Assembly (NCBI GenBank): GCA_030159075.1 | Contig: BROG01000111.1 | Location: 438,501 to 502,500 of the forward strand | From: Atrina japonica | Taxonomy: Eukaryota; Mollusca; Bivalvia; Pterioida; Pinnidae | Length of the DNA stretch: 64,000 bases | Reading direction: 5' to 3' | Part shown: piece after piece, positions 12,901 through 38,688 of the stretch | Layout: every line of letters starts with the position of its first letter | Position numbering within the stretch: the first letter of the stretch is position 1 | Program-made: the position numbers and the translations under genes | The notes under the pieces: model-generated | Databases searched by the model: none | What the model was told of the DNA's origin: nothing | Seen by the model: only the letters and a program-made list of their open reading frames with translations

Positions 12901-13213
12901 TAATATTGTGTAATAGTTTGTTTTAACATATTATATCTTGTTGTAATAGTAGTATTTTGTTATAATGTTGTATTATAACATTGTCTTATTTTTGTATTGT
13001 GTTATATTTTGTTGTAATACTGTGTTATATCTTGTTGTAATAGTATGATAATTCAATTCCAGGTCTATCATTACAGAAGTATTGGGAGATTTACAGTTTA
13101 ACTTCTATCATCGCTGGTTTGATGTCATCTTTCTAGTCAGTGCCCTATCTAGTATTGGATTTTTGTATATTGCACATAAACAGGCGCCAGAAAAGAACAT
13201 GAATGGCTATTAA
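916..13213 (+). CDS. GPR89: Golgi pH regulator (GPR89), 3' twelve coding exons
   Basis: Coding exons: 916-1022, 1978-2088, 4391-4511, 5403-5483, 5978-6084, 6621-6718, 7732-7824, 8864-8959, 10582-10671, 11032-11097, 12145-12203, 13063-13213 (stop TAA 13211-13213). All junctions are GT-AG and the frame is continuous for 392 residues. Landmarks match the vertebrate protein as I know it: SRYFHWK at the start, [17 protein letters not shown] in exon 2, GVIGVT then LSGFGAVN in exon 3, [11 protein letters not shown] in exon 6, [19 protein letters not shown] in exon 7, DPVTRGIEI in exon 8, [17 protein letters not shown] and HKQAPEK at the C-terminus. The protein is a multi-pass Golgi membrane anion channel/GPCR-like protein needed for Golgi acidification. 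Roughly the first 70 residues (initiator exons and first membrane segments) lie left of the window. The introns are rich in mobile elements but the exons are undamaged. Family assignment is near certain. Confidence 0.97.
1023..1977. other. GPR89 intron
   Basis: AT-rich intron, donor GTATGT and acceptor TTTTCAG. A short tandem of the motif GAATTCTGTAGAATCAGA is present around 1432-1490. No gene is seen. Confidence 0.6.
2465..2648. repeat. 61-bp tandem repeat, three copies
   Basis: Units start at about 2465, 2526 and 2587 with GCAGGTGAACTGTACTGATT. The first two are nearly identical and the third has several substitutions. Confidence 0.9.
2680..2964 (+). mobile_element. tRNA-derived SINE, family B, diverged
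   Basis: The body matches the copy at 33693: GAGACAGTAAAAAC, GTCCCGTGTCACA, CACGTTAAAGAACCCTC, GGCCGTAAGTGCC, GGCCAAAATTTGAAGC, TTGGTGACGTCTCCATATGAG, then GGGACGTTAA with an A-rich CAA tail. The tRNA-like head is decayed. It lies inside the TIR element at 2179-3529. Confidence 0.85.
3530..4390. other. GPR89 intron, second half
   Basis: No gene is seen. Around 3725-3780 it contains CGAGATATCC-type motifs also found beside TA arrays at about 29950-29990, so part of it is probably an old repeat. Confidence 0.4.
7237..7361. mobile_element. Foldback MITE-like element
   Basis: Imperfect inverted repeat with ~42-bp arms: TTTCTATCC then TATCATCAGACT and GATCGTTGTAG on the left, and the reverse complement at 7318-7361 on the right, separated by ~38 bp. 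It has no ORF and lies in the GPR89 intron between the exons ending at 6718 and starting at 7732. Confidence 0.75.
8093..8230. mobile_element. 138-bp near-perfect palindromic (foldback) element
   Basis: Starts TAGGGTTACCATGTGA and ends with its reverse complement. The ~62-bp arms pair almost perfectly around a ~14-bp loop near 8160. Two apparent ORFs on opposite strands here are mirror images of the palindrome. It lies in a GPR89 intron. The bordering bases are AT-rich and any target duplication is short (TA/TTA class). Confidence 0.85.
9106..9478. mobile_element. Palindromic dispersed repeat P, copy 1
   Basis: Long imperfect inverted repeat. The left part begins GGGACATTAGCTGTGG, and the right part contains TGTATATGAATACCACACTG, ACATCAAGTACAAGTAGTAAA and ends ACACAGCTGATGCCCTTTT. 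Related copies are at 27378-27555 (half), 34019-34416 and 58128-58535. Confidence 0.8.
9480..9895. repeat. Degenerate minisatellite, ~60-66 bp unit
   Basis: Six to seven diverged units around AGTGAGATGGGAGATCACCA and GATGGCATATAATTATCT. The last four units are the best preserved. It is non-coding intron sequence. Confidence 0.8.
10096..10257. repeat. ATACCATAT short tandem array
   Basis: Alternating 7- and 9-bp units, ACCATAT and ACCATATAT. It gives low-complexity YHIP/MVYG peptides in every frame, which are not genes. Confidence 0.95.
11119..11371 (+). mobile_element. tRNA-derived SINE, family A
   Basis: The tRNA-like head CCTGTGGTCGAGTGACCAGAG is followed by GAGAAAGTTTGCCAG, TTCCCGGGTACATTGTAAC, GGTTCCCTCTTCCACCAT and the tail motif AAAATTGTTGAGTG with a final ATG(A)AACAC. 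It is the only family A copy in + orientation here. It inserted about 20 bp after the exon ending at 11097. Confidence 0.85.
11826..11985 (+). repeat. Dispersed repeat with internal 66-bp duplication
   Basis: GTTTGTCCAATAT(T)CACCAGATTTGTATAT occurs twice, about 66 bp apart, and ends ACTTTGGTATCGGAG. A single inverted copy is at 19342-19437. Confidence 0.75.
12219..12512. mobile_element. Foldback element Q, full copy
   Basis: Outer arms AACCTGGCGGGGTGGAGTCTT and its reverse complement near 12487-12507. Inner arms ACTGACTAGAGTAATCGTTCC (12314-12335) and its complement (12402-12422). It begins 15 bp after the splice donor at 12204. A half copy lies at 55822-55955. Confidence 0.8.
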
Positions 13214-13670
13214 ACAATGGGCGTAATGCAATAACAGAGTTTTATCACATGCAATGATGTATAGTATAAAGATGTATGAGAAATAGTGTCAATCATGTGT
13301 AGATGGTTACATAACAAGGCTGTAGTTATATAGTGCTTAAAATTAATTTGGATAATAGGATTACGGAGTCAGTTCAAATTTTAATTTTCTGTATCAGAAA
13401 TGGGTGATTTTGATGCTTTACATAGTAACATTGGTTCAGGTGACTAAAGGCTGACATTCATTTTTCTGGTGTGTGTATTACACTTAATCGTAATTGGTGT
13501 TTTCTGTAGGTGACTTGGAACATTGATATGACGGTCATGGTAAGGTTATATTTTTTCTTTCAAATATTTAGGTCAGATTCAGTTTTTTAAGATGGATGAA
13601 TGTATACCTGTTTTAAGATGGATGAATGTATACCTGATATAATTTACATTGTTTTGTTTCGTTTGTTTTA
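13214..13670. other. GPR89 3' flank, probable 3' UTR
   Basis: AT-rich sequence after the stop. It contains a direct 29-bp duplication TTTTAAGATGGATGAATGTA at about 13586 and 13611. No clear poly(A) signal is assigned; AATAAA-like runs occur near 14095-14110. Confidence 0.4.
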
Positions 13671-13880
13671 TTGGTGTTTCATGTTTAACTAAACAATTTT
13701 TCAGTTATATAATGAGCTCAGTTACAGTAAGAGACTACTAAATCTTCCCACAAGTAAACTGGCATTTTTTTTCACCAAATTAGCTCAGGTTCCAGCGGAA
13801 CTTGAACTTGTACTGACAAGAGATAAGAGACTTCATGATTATAAAGCAAGATGCTCTAACCACTGGGCCACAGAGTCCCC
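13671..13880 (-). mobile_element. tRNA-derived SINE, family A
   Basis: Reverse orientation: tail motif GTTTCATGTTTAACTAAACA, then AGTTATATAATG, AAACTGGC, CTCAGGTTCCAGCGGAAC (B-box side) and GATGCTCTAACCACTGGGCC (A-box side). It is diverged. Confidence 0.8.
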
Positions 13881-15091
13881 TTTTATATTGGTTGTTTGTG
13901 GTTTTAGAGATTCATTTTCACAAATATGTTACCTGTCACTGTCAGCAAAGGAACTGAAGCACATAGCGCCCTCTATAGTAATAATTTATCTGTTATAACA
14001 GATACGTAATACAGCACAATTAATAGGTATTCCATTTGAAATATGGCGTGATTATGCATGAGAGGTGTTCCAGTTGTTCGAAATCTAACTATAATGAATA
14101 AAAAAAATAAAATGTAGGCTTAGACCCATTGGAAGTTAGGTAGATCTGCATATTTTCTTCACTCTATCTGGAATCTGAGGTGAGGAAAATATTTTTATGA
14201 CACCAGGTCAGTCTTAGTGTAGCTAATTTATTCATTGACACTCACTATATTCAATGCTGATGAAAGAAGAAAGTAACAAATCCAGTTGCATGTTGCCTGC
14301 ACATGCATTGACAAATTCAGTGCCAGAGTCATTATTATGTGTTCAAATTTTGATGATGCAAAACAATTATTTATGGAGAGTCTCCACAATGAATAACTCG
14401 TAATAAAAATAAGATATATTTATGTATATGTATTTTATTTATCAGTTTTAAATCATACACTTCAGCAAAATGGGAAAACATGTTCTGCCTAAACAGGGAA
14501 TTCAGCCATGCACCCTCTCTAACTTTTGTCAACGATGAGCTGAAATCTGAATGTTCTACATTATTTAAAAAAAAAAACACATTTATTAAGTCCAAAAAGA
14601 AAATGCATTCATCATGTAATATTTTAATCAACTATGGGTCTGCAGTCAGATTGAATTTGATGTCGCCCTTGTTCAGATTCTGTTCAGATGCTTTAACAAC
14701 TGCCTTCTAGAAAACAAAACTCGGTATTTGAAATACTGAAACGTTGCAATTTGAATGCCCTTATGTTTTTAATAACTGTATAAAATTTGTGATCTGTTGA
14801 CATGCGATTATTCAAAGTTTTGTGACAACAACCTATCACTGTGTAGTTTGCCTTTATATATGAACTGATCGTACATTGAACAGTGCATATTGCATCATTA
14901 AAATTTGAGTAAAAAGCAGCACCTCAATTCATATATCATGTTTTCACAAGATTTATACCTAAAAAGGATGAATATGCGAGTGTGTGTGTGGCTAAGACAC
15001 TTCTGATTGATGCAAAAGAAAAAGTTAATTTCTCTGAGAAACCAGAAAATATCGGGTAATAAAAAACGAATTGGCGAAAATTTTTATAAGT

Positions 15092-15093
<2 letters not shown>

Positions 15094-15145
<52 letters not shown>
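15094..15145. repeat. (TA)n microsatellite
   Basis: Uninterrupted TA dinucleotides. Confidence 0.98.
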
Positions 15146-15148
<3 letters not shown>

Positions 15149-15547
15149 GTATGTGTATAAAGCACTAAGATAATTTTCAATATTTTGTCCGTGAGACGAA
15201 TTAGTGACTTATGAAAGATCGTAAGTGACAGATACAACCTAAAATAACCAGATTATGTCAGTCACAAAGGTCGTAAGTGACAAGTACGGCCCAAATTACT
15301 GTACGATTAAATTGGAAATCATTGGTTGAAAGGTCGTATCTACATCTAATTAAGCTTTTACATGAAATATTTTGAATCTATCATTGCTATTTATTATCTA
15401 TTTTGACCTAGGTATTGAATACAAATACATGTGCAAGTAACTGTTACAATATCTGTATGTTAGTCTAATCGAAATTTAGTTTTTTTCATTCTACTAAGTT
15501 TGAAAATTGCAGTTACGACCTTATAATTCCACAGCGTTGGTAAATAC

Positions 15548-15548
15548 C

Positions 15549-15616
<68 letters not shown>
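15548..15616. repeat. (TA)n microsatellite
   Basis: Uninterrupted TA dinucleotides. Confidence 0.98.
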
Positions 15617-15621
<5 letters not shown>

Positions 15622-18130
15622 ATATATAGCAATTGAACTTTATCAATTAGTGTTTATAGAAGAGATTCAAGTCATGAAATCACAAATCGTTCTCTGACAA
15701 CTTTACCAGGTAGATGTTTATTTCATTTCGAAAAAGAGCATGCACCGAACCACCATGGTACTGAAACAAAAATAATTGCAAGTAAAGTAAATCCATATAT
15801 CGCTATAGCAGTCTTTTTCGGTAGGAATTTTACTATATGTGTCAAGGCTGATAATAAAAGACGTAGCGACGGGTTAACATATTGATTTTATTTTACATTG
15901 TGTGATGGTGTTTGCCATTTTATTCTAGAAACTGTTTTAACACCAAAAAATGTAAACATTATCTAATGTCGTCAGTATATAGATAAAAGTTACGTAGTTC
16001 ATACAAAGGATATGTCCACAATGATGGAATGTCACTCTGTTCGCTCTCGTTTAATTTTTCACTGTTATCGTCCTTTAATGAAAGGACGAATTTAAACGAA
16101 AGTGAAACATTTAGGCTGAATAATTGAAACACGGACATTTATGAAATTCATGAGAGTATGGTGATTTAGGCCGAATTTAAGACTGGGTATGTATGTTAAT
16201 ATGTAAAATGTAGAAAATAACAAGGCGGGAAAATGTCCAGGTATATAGTTATTGTTCTGAAAACTAAAATAATGTGTTGTATCACTTATTACAACCACTA
16301 GTGCAAATATTCGATACTGACGCTGAAGACTTTATCACAATATGCTTTTGTTTATATATATATATATATATATATATATCTGTGTGTGTGTGTGATCGTT
16401 TATGTTGATACACCGTGCTGTACAATATTAAACTCATTCACCCCTAAAAACACATTTGGACTGTTCAGAGTCGTTGATTTACAGAAGAGTCCATTGTTTT
16501 TCAGGGGTTAATGAGTTAACCACGTCCAATATTATTTGTATGCATGGTGAACATTAATTTTACTGAAAGTTCGATTTTAATTTGAAAAAAAAACTACACA
16601 GTACCAGACAAGCTTAACTTGCAATTCGTTTTAGCAGATAGCTATTTTAGTGAATTAAACACTTATGGTTTGTTTACAATTAGCAGGTGAGTCTAATCAC
16701 CGGACATTGCATTAGATCTGATATTTTCTCTTTGTTTTTGTTTTTTTTGGCACTTCTGATGTTTAGTTTTAGAGCTGCATAAAGTAGTGGTTGATGATAC
16801 ATGTAGTGTTTCATGTTTGTTTTCTATTCATGCGCTGAGGAAATACACACGTGTGAATACAATTGGTGCATACGCACTTTTCAAATTCGGTTAATTACAT
16901 GAGCAAGGAGGTGTAAAAATATACTCGTACGAAGAGAAATTGTATGTATTGTTTCATTGCTTAACATTTTAGAATAGCATCGTGTGTCCCACATATTTTT
17001 ACACACGTACATACACACGTTCAAAAACCGTGTACGTGTATATACAAAGTGTAGGAGAGAGAGAGAGTATTACACTAGACAGATTCGTGTGTACATAATG
17101 TGTAATGACTTTTCAGGACACGGAGGTCAATGCCATATATATCATCGAGTGGTCGAGTTACTTTAGACTTATAAAAAATAAACATGACGTTTCCCTTTTG
17201 TGTGGTAACGACCGATTTAATCGTTGTGCACAAAGATATATTTTGTTATGTCAAGTTTATGTAACAGCCTGTGATTTACATATGTATGTCGAACACAACT
17301 TACACGTTCTGTAGTTTTGAAGCCAACAGCTGTTAAAAGTAACTTTGTTTGCCGACCTACATACCTGCAAAACCCATAGGCCTACCACCGTTTGATTTCA
17401 GAGCAGGTAAGACTTTAAAAAATTGTGTTCAATTCTATATATGCAAGATCCTAATATATCCTTAATTGGCATAATTATGTTCAAGGCATATGCCAAACCT
17501 ATCCTTGTATCTGCTGCACAAAATGTCAGCGATTATAATTTATTTTGATAATTTACGATAGTAGGAACTAGATGAGATTTAAGTTTAGACATGTCTTTAT
17601 TTAACACAGCAACCCAGACTTACATGTATCCTCGTACTGCGAGTATGTGTATTATAGGTTTATTTGTGACATTTATACACCGCTGAATGTTTACTTAAAT
17701 GTTCTTCCCGTCGGTGCTTGATATAGCGGATACATAAACCTTATTCCACGTGCTGTAAATGGATCATTCAGACTCTATGATATTGTACATAGACTATATA
17801 AATCACATGCATCATTCAAAATGCAGGCTACTTCATTATTTATTATTATTATAAGTTTTTCGGGGGTAAATAAATAAGTATGGCTATATTGATTTCACGA
17901 GTAGCAGATGTGTTCTCACAGGCAGCATGAGTTACAAATGATTTATTCTGATTTATGTGTTCGCCATTTTCCCTGCTGTACTTCATCTGCATACAAACTT
18001 CTTCTCTCTGAATATAATTAATCTGACATTTTTGTGCAGTCAATGTCACCTTAATTTAATCTCTGCAAAATGTGCGCCAGCAGGTCTGTAGTTCATGCAC
18101 TGACAACGAACCACTGTCCAAGGGAATGAG

Positions 18131-18219
18131 GTAAAATCTATATTCTAGTTGTTTCATCCGCAAATTCTATCTCGATTGGTTCAAATATTATCCCGATATA
18201 TTTTACAATTACGTTGTAG
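18131..18219 (+). other. Candidate 89-bp intron before the deaminase-like ORF
   Basis: Starts GTAAAATC after GGGAATGAG and ends ACGTTGTAG. Splicing would join ATGAG to AATGGAC and give M-R-M-D-K. The pyrimidine tract is modest. Confidence 0.4.
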
Positions 18220-18220
18220 A

Positions 18221-18916
18221 ATGGACAAGGCAAAAAAAAGATGGTCAATCAGTCAGGAGAATATGCTTTTCCGAAAGGAATTCTATGTTCTATGGTACTC
18301 TGGGATACGGCCTGAGGAGTTCCGAGATGAAACAGTTGCTGTTTGTAGTTTGTGTCTAGATGGTGGCGATGTAACATTGATTCGTATATTTGACTCTTCA
18401 TCTGATTATGAAATAAACGTAGAGGAGAAACTGTTGGACTGGATAGATAATGATCCTTATGTGACGAGTAGTTCCGAGTTAGAGATAGAAATAATTATAA
18501 ATAATTCACCTTCGTTTTCATTCTCAAAGGCGTTTGCAGACATGAAGGTGTCTTTAGAGGACCAAGGTAAACGTGTAAAAACATTTCTAAAAATTGTAAA
18601 AATGGAGAACACCAGTGACGACAATGAATGCGCAACAGAGAACAGGCGTGGACTTGTAGAAATGCATGACGCGGGGGTGAAATTGTCCCCCGTCACCGGA
18701 AAAGACTGGCAATACTTGCGAGAGATTCTGAGGGACAACAGAGGTTTACAGCAACAAGAAAAACAATGTAGGTCTGTAAGGAGGGAATTACAACGACTTT
18801 TACGTAAACCTGTGAATGAGGAGACAGACACTGAATTATCAGATGTAATTGTAGATCCTCTTAAGAGGTTTAAAGATTTTGGGTATTCACTGTCAAGTTC
18901 TGTAGGAGGGGAGTAA
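18221..18916 (+). CDS. AID/APOBEC-like deaminase-fold protein with lost zinc ligands (231 aa)
   Basis: Single open frame from ATG 18221 to TAA 18916. A 5' splice is plausible: donor GAG|GTAAAA at 18130/18131 and acceptor TTGTAG at 18219, which would place an in-frame ATG two codons upstream. The order of elements fits the AID/APOBEC-like family: FRKEF near residue 17; strands at residues 38-47 and 51-57; a helix with NVEEKLLDWI at 66-75 where active enzymes have HxE; a strand IEIIINNSP at 89-97; PSFSF at 97-101 where active enzymes have PCxxC; and NRRGLVEMHDAGVKL at 141-155 followed by DWQYLREIL at 162-170, like the GL-L-AGA stretch of APOBEC3 proteins. The histidine and both cysteines are replaced (N66, S98, F101) and the glutamate (E68) remains, so zinc catalysis is not expected. 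Fold assignment is pattern-based, without a profile search. The frame is intact, so it is not an obvious pseudogene. A role in innate immunity would be inference only. Confidence 0.6.
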   Translation: MDKAKKRWSISQENMLFRKEFYVLWYSGIRPEEFRDETVAVCSLCLDGGDVTLIRIFDSSSDYEINVEEKLLDWIDNDPYVTSSSELEIEIIINNSPSFSFSKAFADMKVSLEDQGKRVKTFLKIVKMENTSDDNECATENRRGLVEMHDAGVKLSPVTGKDWQYLREILRDNRGLQQQEKQCRSVRRELQRLLRKPVNEETDTELSDVIVDPLKRFKDFGYSLSSSVGGE

Positions 18917-19024
18917 TGGTCAGAATAGAACATAGAGAAAGAAAGAAATGGAGAGAAAGAGAGAGGGGCACCCTTGAATAACTAGGCCCATGCAATGACG
19001 GTTTAAATAATGCAAAGTTAAGCA

Positions 19025-19027
<3 letters not shown>

Positions 19028-19109
<82 letters not shown>
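19028..19109. repeat. (GA)n microsatellite
   Basis: About 40 GA units, 110 bp after the deaminase-like stop codon. Confidence 0.98.
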
Positions 19110-19111
<2 letters not shown>

Positions 19112-19341
19112 ATATTGTTCTTGAAACAGAAAACGAACGTAGGGACTATCATTTTATGTCTGTTGGTTTATGACTTATTTTGAGAAAAAAAAATAATAAA
19201 AAATGTAAATATCTATGATTATTTTTAAAAAGGAACATTACACTACAAAAGAAAGTTATGAAATTGTATCAGAATGTTAACCTGATTGTAACGAGTATTT
19301 TCCAGTAATCCCCGTCATACAGATTAAGATATAAAAGTCAC

Positions 19342-19437
19342 AGATACCAAAGTATTGATGTTCAGGATATCCATGATACAAATATACAAATCAGGTAAAT
19401 ACTGGATAAACACTGACCTCTGGAAATCTAGAAGCGG
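19342..19437 (-). repeat. Dispersed repeat, inverted copy of 11826-11985
   Basis: On the minus strand it reads CAGTGTTTATCCAGTATT then CTGATTTGTATATTTG and ACTTTGGTATCTG, matching one unit at 11.8 kb. Confidence 0.75.
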
Positions 19438-19539
19438 GATCAGGTGACATGGAGGAGTAAGCATCTCCTGTTGACCGGTCACACCCGCATCGAGTCCACG
19501 GCAAAGTTCAAATGAAACTAATGAGAAATAATTCATCGT

Positions 19540-19682
19540 CAAAATCGGTACAGATCACTCAACAACTAATACCGAACAGGTAACTCAACATTTCATTTAG
19601 TGAATCATCATACTGGTAATTGTAAACAAGGACATAATACCGACCCAAACATTTGTAGAACGTTGACATCAAACGTGGTTCC
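19540..19682. repeat. Dispersed repeat R, copy 1
   Basis: Shares TCGGTACAGA, AACTCAACATTTCA, TAGTGAA, TGTAAACAAG, ATACCGACC and GAACGTTGACATCAAACG, in order, with the reverse complement of 60120-60262. Confidence 0.75.
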
Positions 19683-21641
19683 CGATGCATGTCACACCCG
19701 TTGCAAATCTTACATGGAATCCTCTTGAGTTCGGTGAAAAGGTCAAGCTCGGTGAAAATCGTAGTTTTAAATCTGATTGGCGAAACTGAGTCATTGTACA
19801 TGTATATATTCTTGCTCCAGAATATTTTTTAACATTCACGAGAGGGGGGCTTCATAATGTTAAACACGATCCCCTTATCAACCATAAAACTTCCTTAGTG
19901 GCATTTTCAAGCGTTCAACATTTTCCATCATTTTGATCAGTCGGGACTTTAAGAGAGAAATCGACTGTTGTACACATGGTCGAAACATTAAGACAGAAAG
20001 AGGCTGTAGCGCACAAAGTCGGAACAAAGAAGACAAAAAGGCTTCAGCTATCTACAAGCTTTCCGTTTTGTTTTTTGTTTTTTTGTTTTGTTTTGTTTTT
20101 TTGTAACTGAAACTCATGTCTGGATAAGGAATCAATACACTCTTTATACGTTCATATACAGTGTTAGATATGACATGATGACATCGTGACGTGATCTAGT
20201 GATAAAATATTGTTAGATGCTAGGAGGGTGTTTTTTTTAAATTGATTAAGTATCAAACTGCTTTAAATGTTTTCTCATAACCGGCGAAAACATTAATTAC
20301 TTAGAGTATTCAGGAAAATATGTTTGCAACATAATTAGCATTTTTTCTAAATCTCCTTGCTGTGATACGGTTGTTGTCTCATCATGCTGGACTTCAGTGG
20401 TGGCATTTTTCAACACGGATACAAAACGATTTAACTCAACAGGTTGTTTGATTATTTATTGTGCGTAACCAATCTAATTTATAAAAGGAAATTAACATCA
20501 AAGAAAGGAGATGCATAGTTAAGTTCGCTGATTAGATAAGGTATATAAATTTCCGAAAGGTATTTAAAAAAATGTTCAATTTACAAGGAAGAAAAAATCT
20601 CCAACATCCATTAGTACATAATCTAAAAATAAATTAGTGTTCTTAATGACTAGCAAATAAGTGTAACTCTTTAACTAGGAAATAAATTCAAACTTTAAGT
20701 GGCACTCACAGACAAAATGAACTAATGTAGATAAACAAGGTAAAATTTATGAATAAATAATCTCTATCACAAGACTGATTGACGTGAAATTAACATTAAA
20801 AGCAACAATTGTAATTAAAATATATGAATATACCAGTTTACTTCTATAACGACACAGCAAACATCAAGAAAAATATATAAAAAAACAAGTAATCTCTTTC
20901 ACATTCGAAATGCTGATACCCCTTTTATAGAGAGGGTAGCTCTCTTCGAAACAACACAAAACACGCTCAATTGTTAGTCTGTTTCAAATACTTGATGTAG
21001 AAATTATAACCAAATTATGAAAAACTTTCCAAATTATTGATTTCTTATAAATCGTTAAAAACTGATAAAATAAATATAAAAATTATAAATTACTGTTTCA
21101 GATAAACGAAAAAGACAATTCATTACATTATTGGATAACATTGTTCTATAATTATAACAGCTCCTGCATATTATAAACTGTGTTATAACTTCTTCATTAG
21201 AATTTTTAAATGAAAAATTTTTGTATTTCAATATTTTATTTAAAATATAAGTGTCAGTAATATGCCTCTGTGTAGTTTTACACGTCACTGACACACACGC
21301 AATAGTAATATACATTCAATTTTTTCATCAAGTACGGAATTTATCCTACGAAACAGTATTTCCAACAATAATTATATGTGCCTTGTCCATAAATAAAGAG
21401 AACTTATAATACTTTGCGGTAGTTTCAAAACGACACCTCAATCTACAGCTAGTAGTTTGAAAAGGTCACAACTGTGACGCACATATATCACAATATAAAC
21501 GATAACAAATTGACTAATAGATTAATTAGTACATTTATAAACATTATATTTATCACTTTGAAAGACTTTTGTCAATAAAATTTATTTTGACAAAAACAGC
21601 TGTTTTCAATACTTGTCTTCGTTACCCTTGTAAATAAATTC
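19683..21641. other. Intergenic spacer
   Basis: AT-rich, with T-rich runs at 20064-20105. No supportable gene. It is the 3' flank of the - strand gene that ends at 21642. Confidence 0.5.
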
Positions 21642-36044
<14,403 letters not shown>

Positions 36045-37646
36045 GTTGATGTTTAATATATTTCCAACTACTTCATACACATGAAAATTTCAAGATGCCA
36101 GTTTCCAGACAATGAGTTTATCTATCACACTTCTAACTTTTCACACGCCAAATTTTTCACACCGTTGTTTTGTAAGAATTTTACTACCTCCTTCGAAGTT
36201 AACCATTGTTTACCATCCTCCTGTATACTCTTTTTTTTAGTTTTAGATGGTATATATACTCGTATATTTCAAACAATCCCGACCCAAATGATCGTTTAAT
36301 CTCACTCTTTGTTTTAATTTTGTATCCAGTTACTAAAAACACTAACAAGTAATCGTCGATAATCCTGTTATTTTTATTCGCTATCTTATACAAATATACA
36401 TAACAGTATTTGTCCTCGTGTATTAATTCATTTAAATTCCGTCACCACAGCTGATAAGCTTCACGACCTGGAATTTGTCGAATCTCTCGCAACGAATTAC
36501 AAGCTTTGAATAAAAAAAACAAACTCGAGACATTTAAAACATTGATTAGAGCAGTGCAGTTCCTTGTGCTATTACTTGGTTCTCAACAGATTTATGCAAA
36601 TGTTTCAGAATTTGGTTGAATTAATCAAATAACACTATATACGTATAACCGATCAACGTTTCTCATGTAGACGTCCGTAGTGCCGATCCTCGCTAAAACC
36701 TTTTTTACTTGTAAGTGCAAATTTTACTTTCATCCCAAATGATAAGAATTCGTTTGTCAATGCACGTACTGAAAATGCATTTCTGATTATTGAATGATTA
36801 TCCGTTTTACCACTTTAAAAAGATAAATGAATCTGGTTCGTTATTCCAGAAAACAGAAGCCGTCGTATTCGCGTGTACATCGAAATGGTTTTAATTTTAA
36901 CACCTTTGTATTCTAAAACCTATTATCGAGTGAAAGAAAAAATTCGAATCAACAGCATTACTATTCCAGTTTAAAACTGCTATAGATCATAAAAGGTCTG
37001 ATTACAATTAGCTTGAATAACTACAAAGTTCTATTTAATCGATGGATGTATATATTTTTACTTGCGCGCCTACCTGGAGGTATATAGCAGGCCTTATATA
37101 AACACGAATAAGAAAGAAAAGCACTCAGAACGAACGAAAATATTGGTTTCGTTTCAAATCAATTAGTTACATTACTAAAAATATTTTGATTACCTTCCGA
37201 CACATACACACACATATAAATATAATTAGATAGCGCTAGCTTTGTACCGAAAATGTAGAAAACACTAAACCATTGGAAATTCAGAGGGCGATTGACCCGT
37301 TGCTACCCCCATTTGATCTTCCTTCTTTTTTTTTTCGGAACCTCCTCCCACATCTTCCTGCTTTGCTCTTCGGTTTATTGTGGTGGAATAACCATTGTTT
37401 TAATATGTACGTTTGCGACGACAACATGCCTAAATTTAATGCATGAAAGCTAGAAACTGAAAAAAAAAAATCTGCAGAGCGTACCACGTCCCCAAACCTT
37501 TTGTCTCTTGTAAAATTACAAAATGTACTGGGGGAGCATACACCCTGCCCTCAAGTATTTGGCTTATCTCCCCTTACTTCTTCTGCAATTTGGGAATTAA
37601 TTAACATAAAAATGTAATACTTTTAAAGGATAATTAAGAATTTGAA

Positions 37647-37749
37647 TTTGGAATAGTGTTATACGCCACACTCAACGATTTTTCAGTTATATATGGCGGC
37701 CAGTTTTATGGTGGAGAGAACCCAGTTACAATGTACCAGAGAAGAAACA
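37647..37749 (-). mobile_element. tRNA-derived SINE, family A, tail fragment
   Basis: Only the 3' part: AGTGTTATACGCCACACTCA, AGTTATATATGGCGGCCAG, GGTGGAGAGAACCCAG, TTACAATGTACC. Confidence 0.85.
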
Positions 37750-38038
37750 AACAAATACTTATCTAGTGTCTGTGACCTACAAAATGGTCCCTAAGGGTTT
37801 GACAAAAATATATAAATATTCCGGGAGCACACCCCCACGTTTCCAGCATTTGTCTCTTGTGTGGCTTATGTTTACTCTAACTCGCGTCTTTGAGTTGGTC
37901 ATAAAACTGCATACGAGTAGGTTACAACTAAAGCTGCTCTTTCGAGATTCCAAATTTCAGATAATTATATAAGGTGTGCATTTCCTAGCCTTTTAGTAGA
38001 TTTATTTTATGTTATTTTTTATTTACCAGGGGCTTTAC

Positions 38039-38202
38039 GAGCCGGCCTGGCTCAGTCGATAGCGCGCTCGACTCGGGATCTTGAGGTCGTGAGTTCGAGG
38101 CCAAAATTTGAAGCCCTTCACCGGCATTTGGTGACGTCTCCATATGAGTGATATATTCTTAAGTGGGACGTTAAACAACAATAAACAAACAAACAAACAA
38201 AC
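38039..38202 (+). mobile_element. tRNA-derived SINE, family B, with internal deletion
   Basis: The intact head GGCCTGGCTCAGTCGATAGC and GTGAGTTCGAG is joined directly to GCCAAAATTTGAAGCCC. About 120 bp of the body present at 33693-33983 is missing. The tail is (CAAA)n. Confidence 0.92.
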
Positions 38203-38640
38203 CAGGGGCTTTACCACAAAAAAATGAATAGACATGATAAATTATTCCACCAATTTGAAAACTTCTGTAAAGTAGAACATGTATGACACATTAATATTAG
38301 TATTTGCTACCCTTCAGCACCCCAGTTTTTTTGTTTTGTTTTGTTTTGGGTTTTTTTTTTAAGAAAAAAAAATCTGGGTAAAGTTTAAATCTTTCAAGAA
38401 AATTTATATTTTGTTAATACAAAGTTATTATTAGGACACTTACAATAGCTGATTTAGGGCATCATGAATTTATTACAATCGGACGTCTGTCAAGAGAGCA
38501 AGGGAATCTAAATTAATATCACGAACCAATGCCTAAGGAAGGAAAAAGGAAAAGCCCGACGTTCATTTATATCTTTCATAGAAGAGCTAGCTTAAAAAAA
38601 TTGTGTAGATGTTTCAATCAAAGCGATTTCCTCGAAATGT

Positions 38641-38644
<4 letters not shown>

Positions 38645-38688
<44 letters not shown>

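Larger units (their letters stand above)
13881..18100. other. Intergenic spacer without a recognisable gene
   Basis: Contains (TA)n arrays at about 15094-15145, 15548-15616 and 16354-16380 (followed by (TG)n). Short open stretches on either strand lack splice or motif support. Confidence 0.5.

Noticed and set aside
18457..18933. 158-codon ORF on the - strand
   Set aside because: Antisense shadow of the deaminase-like gene.
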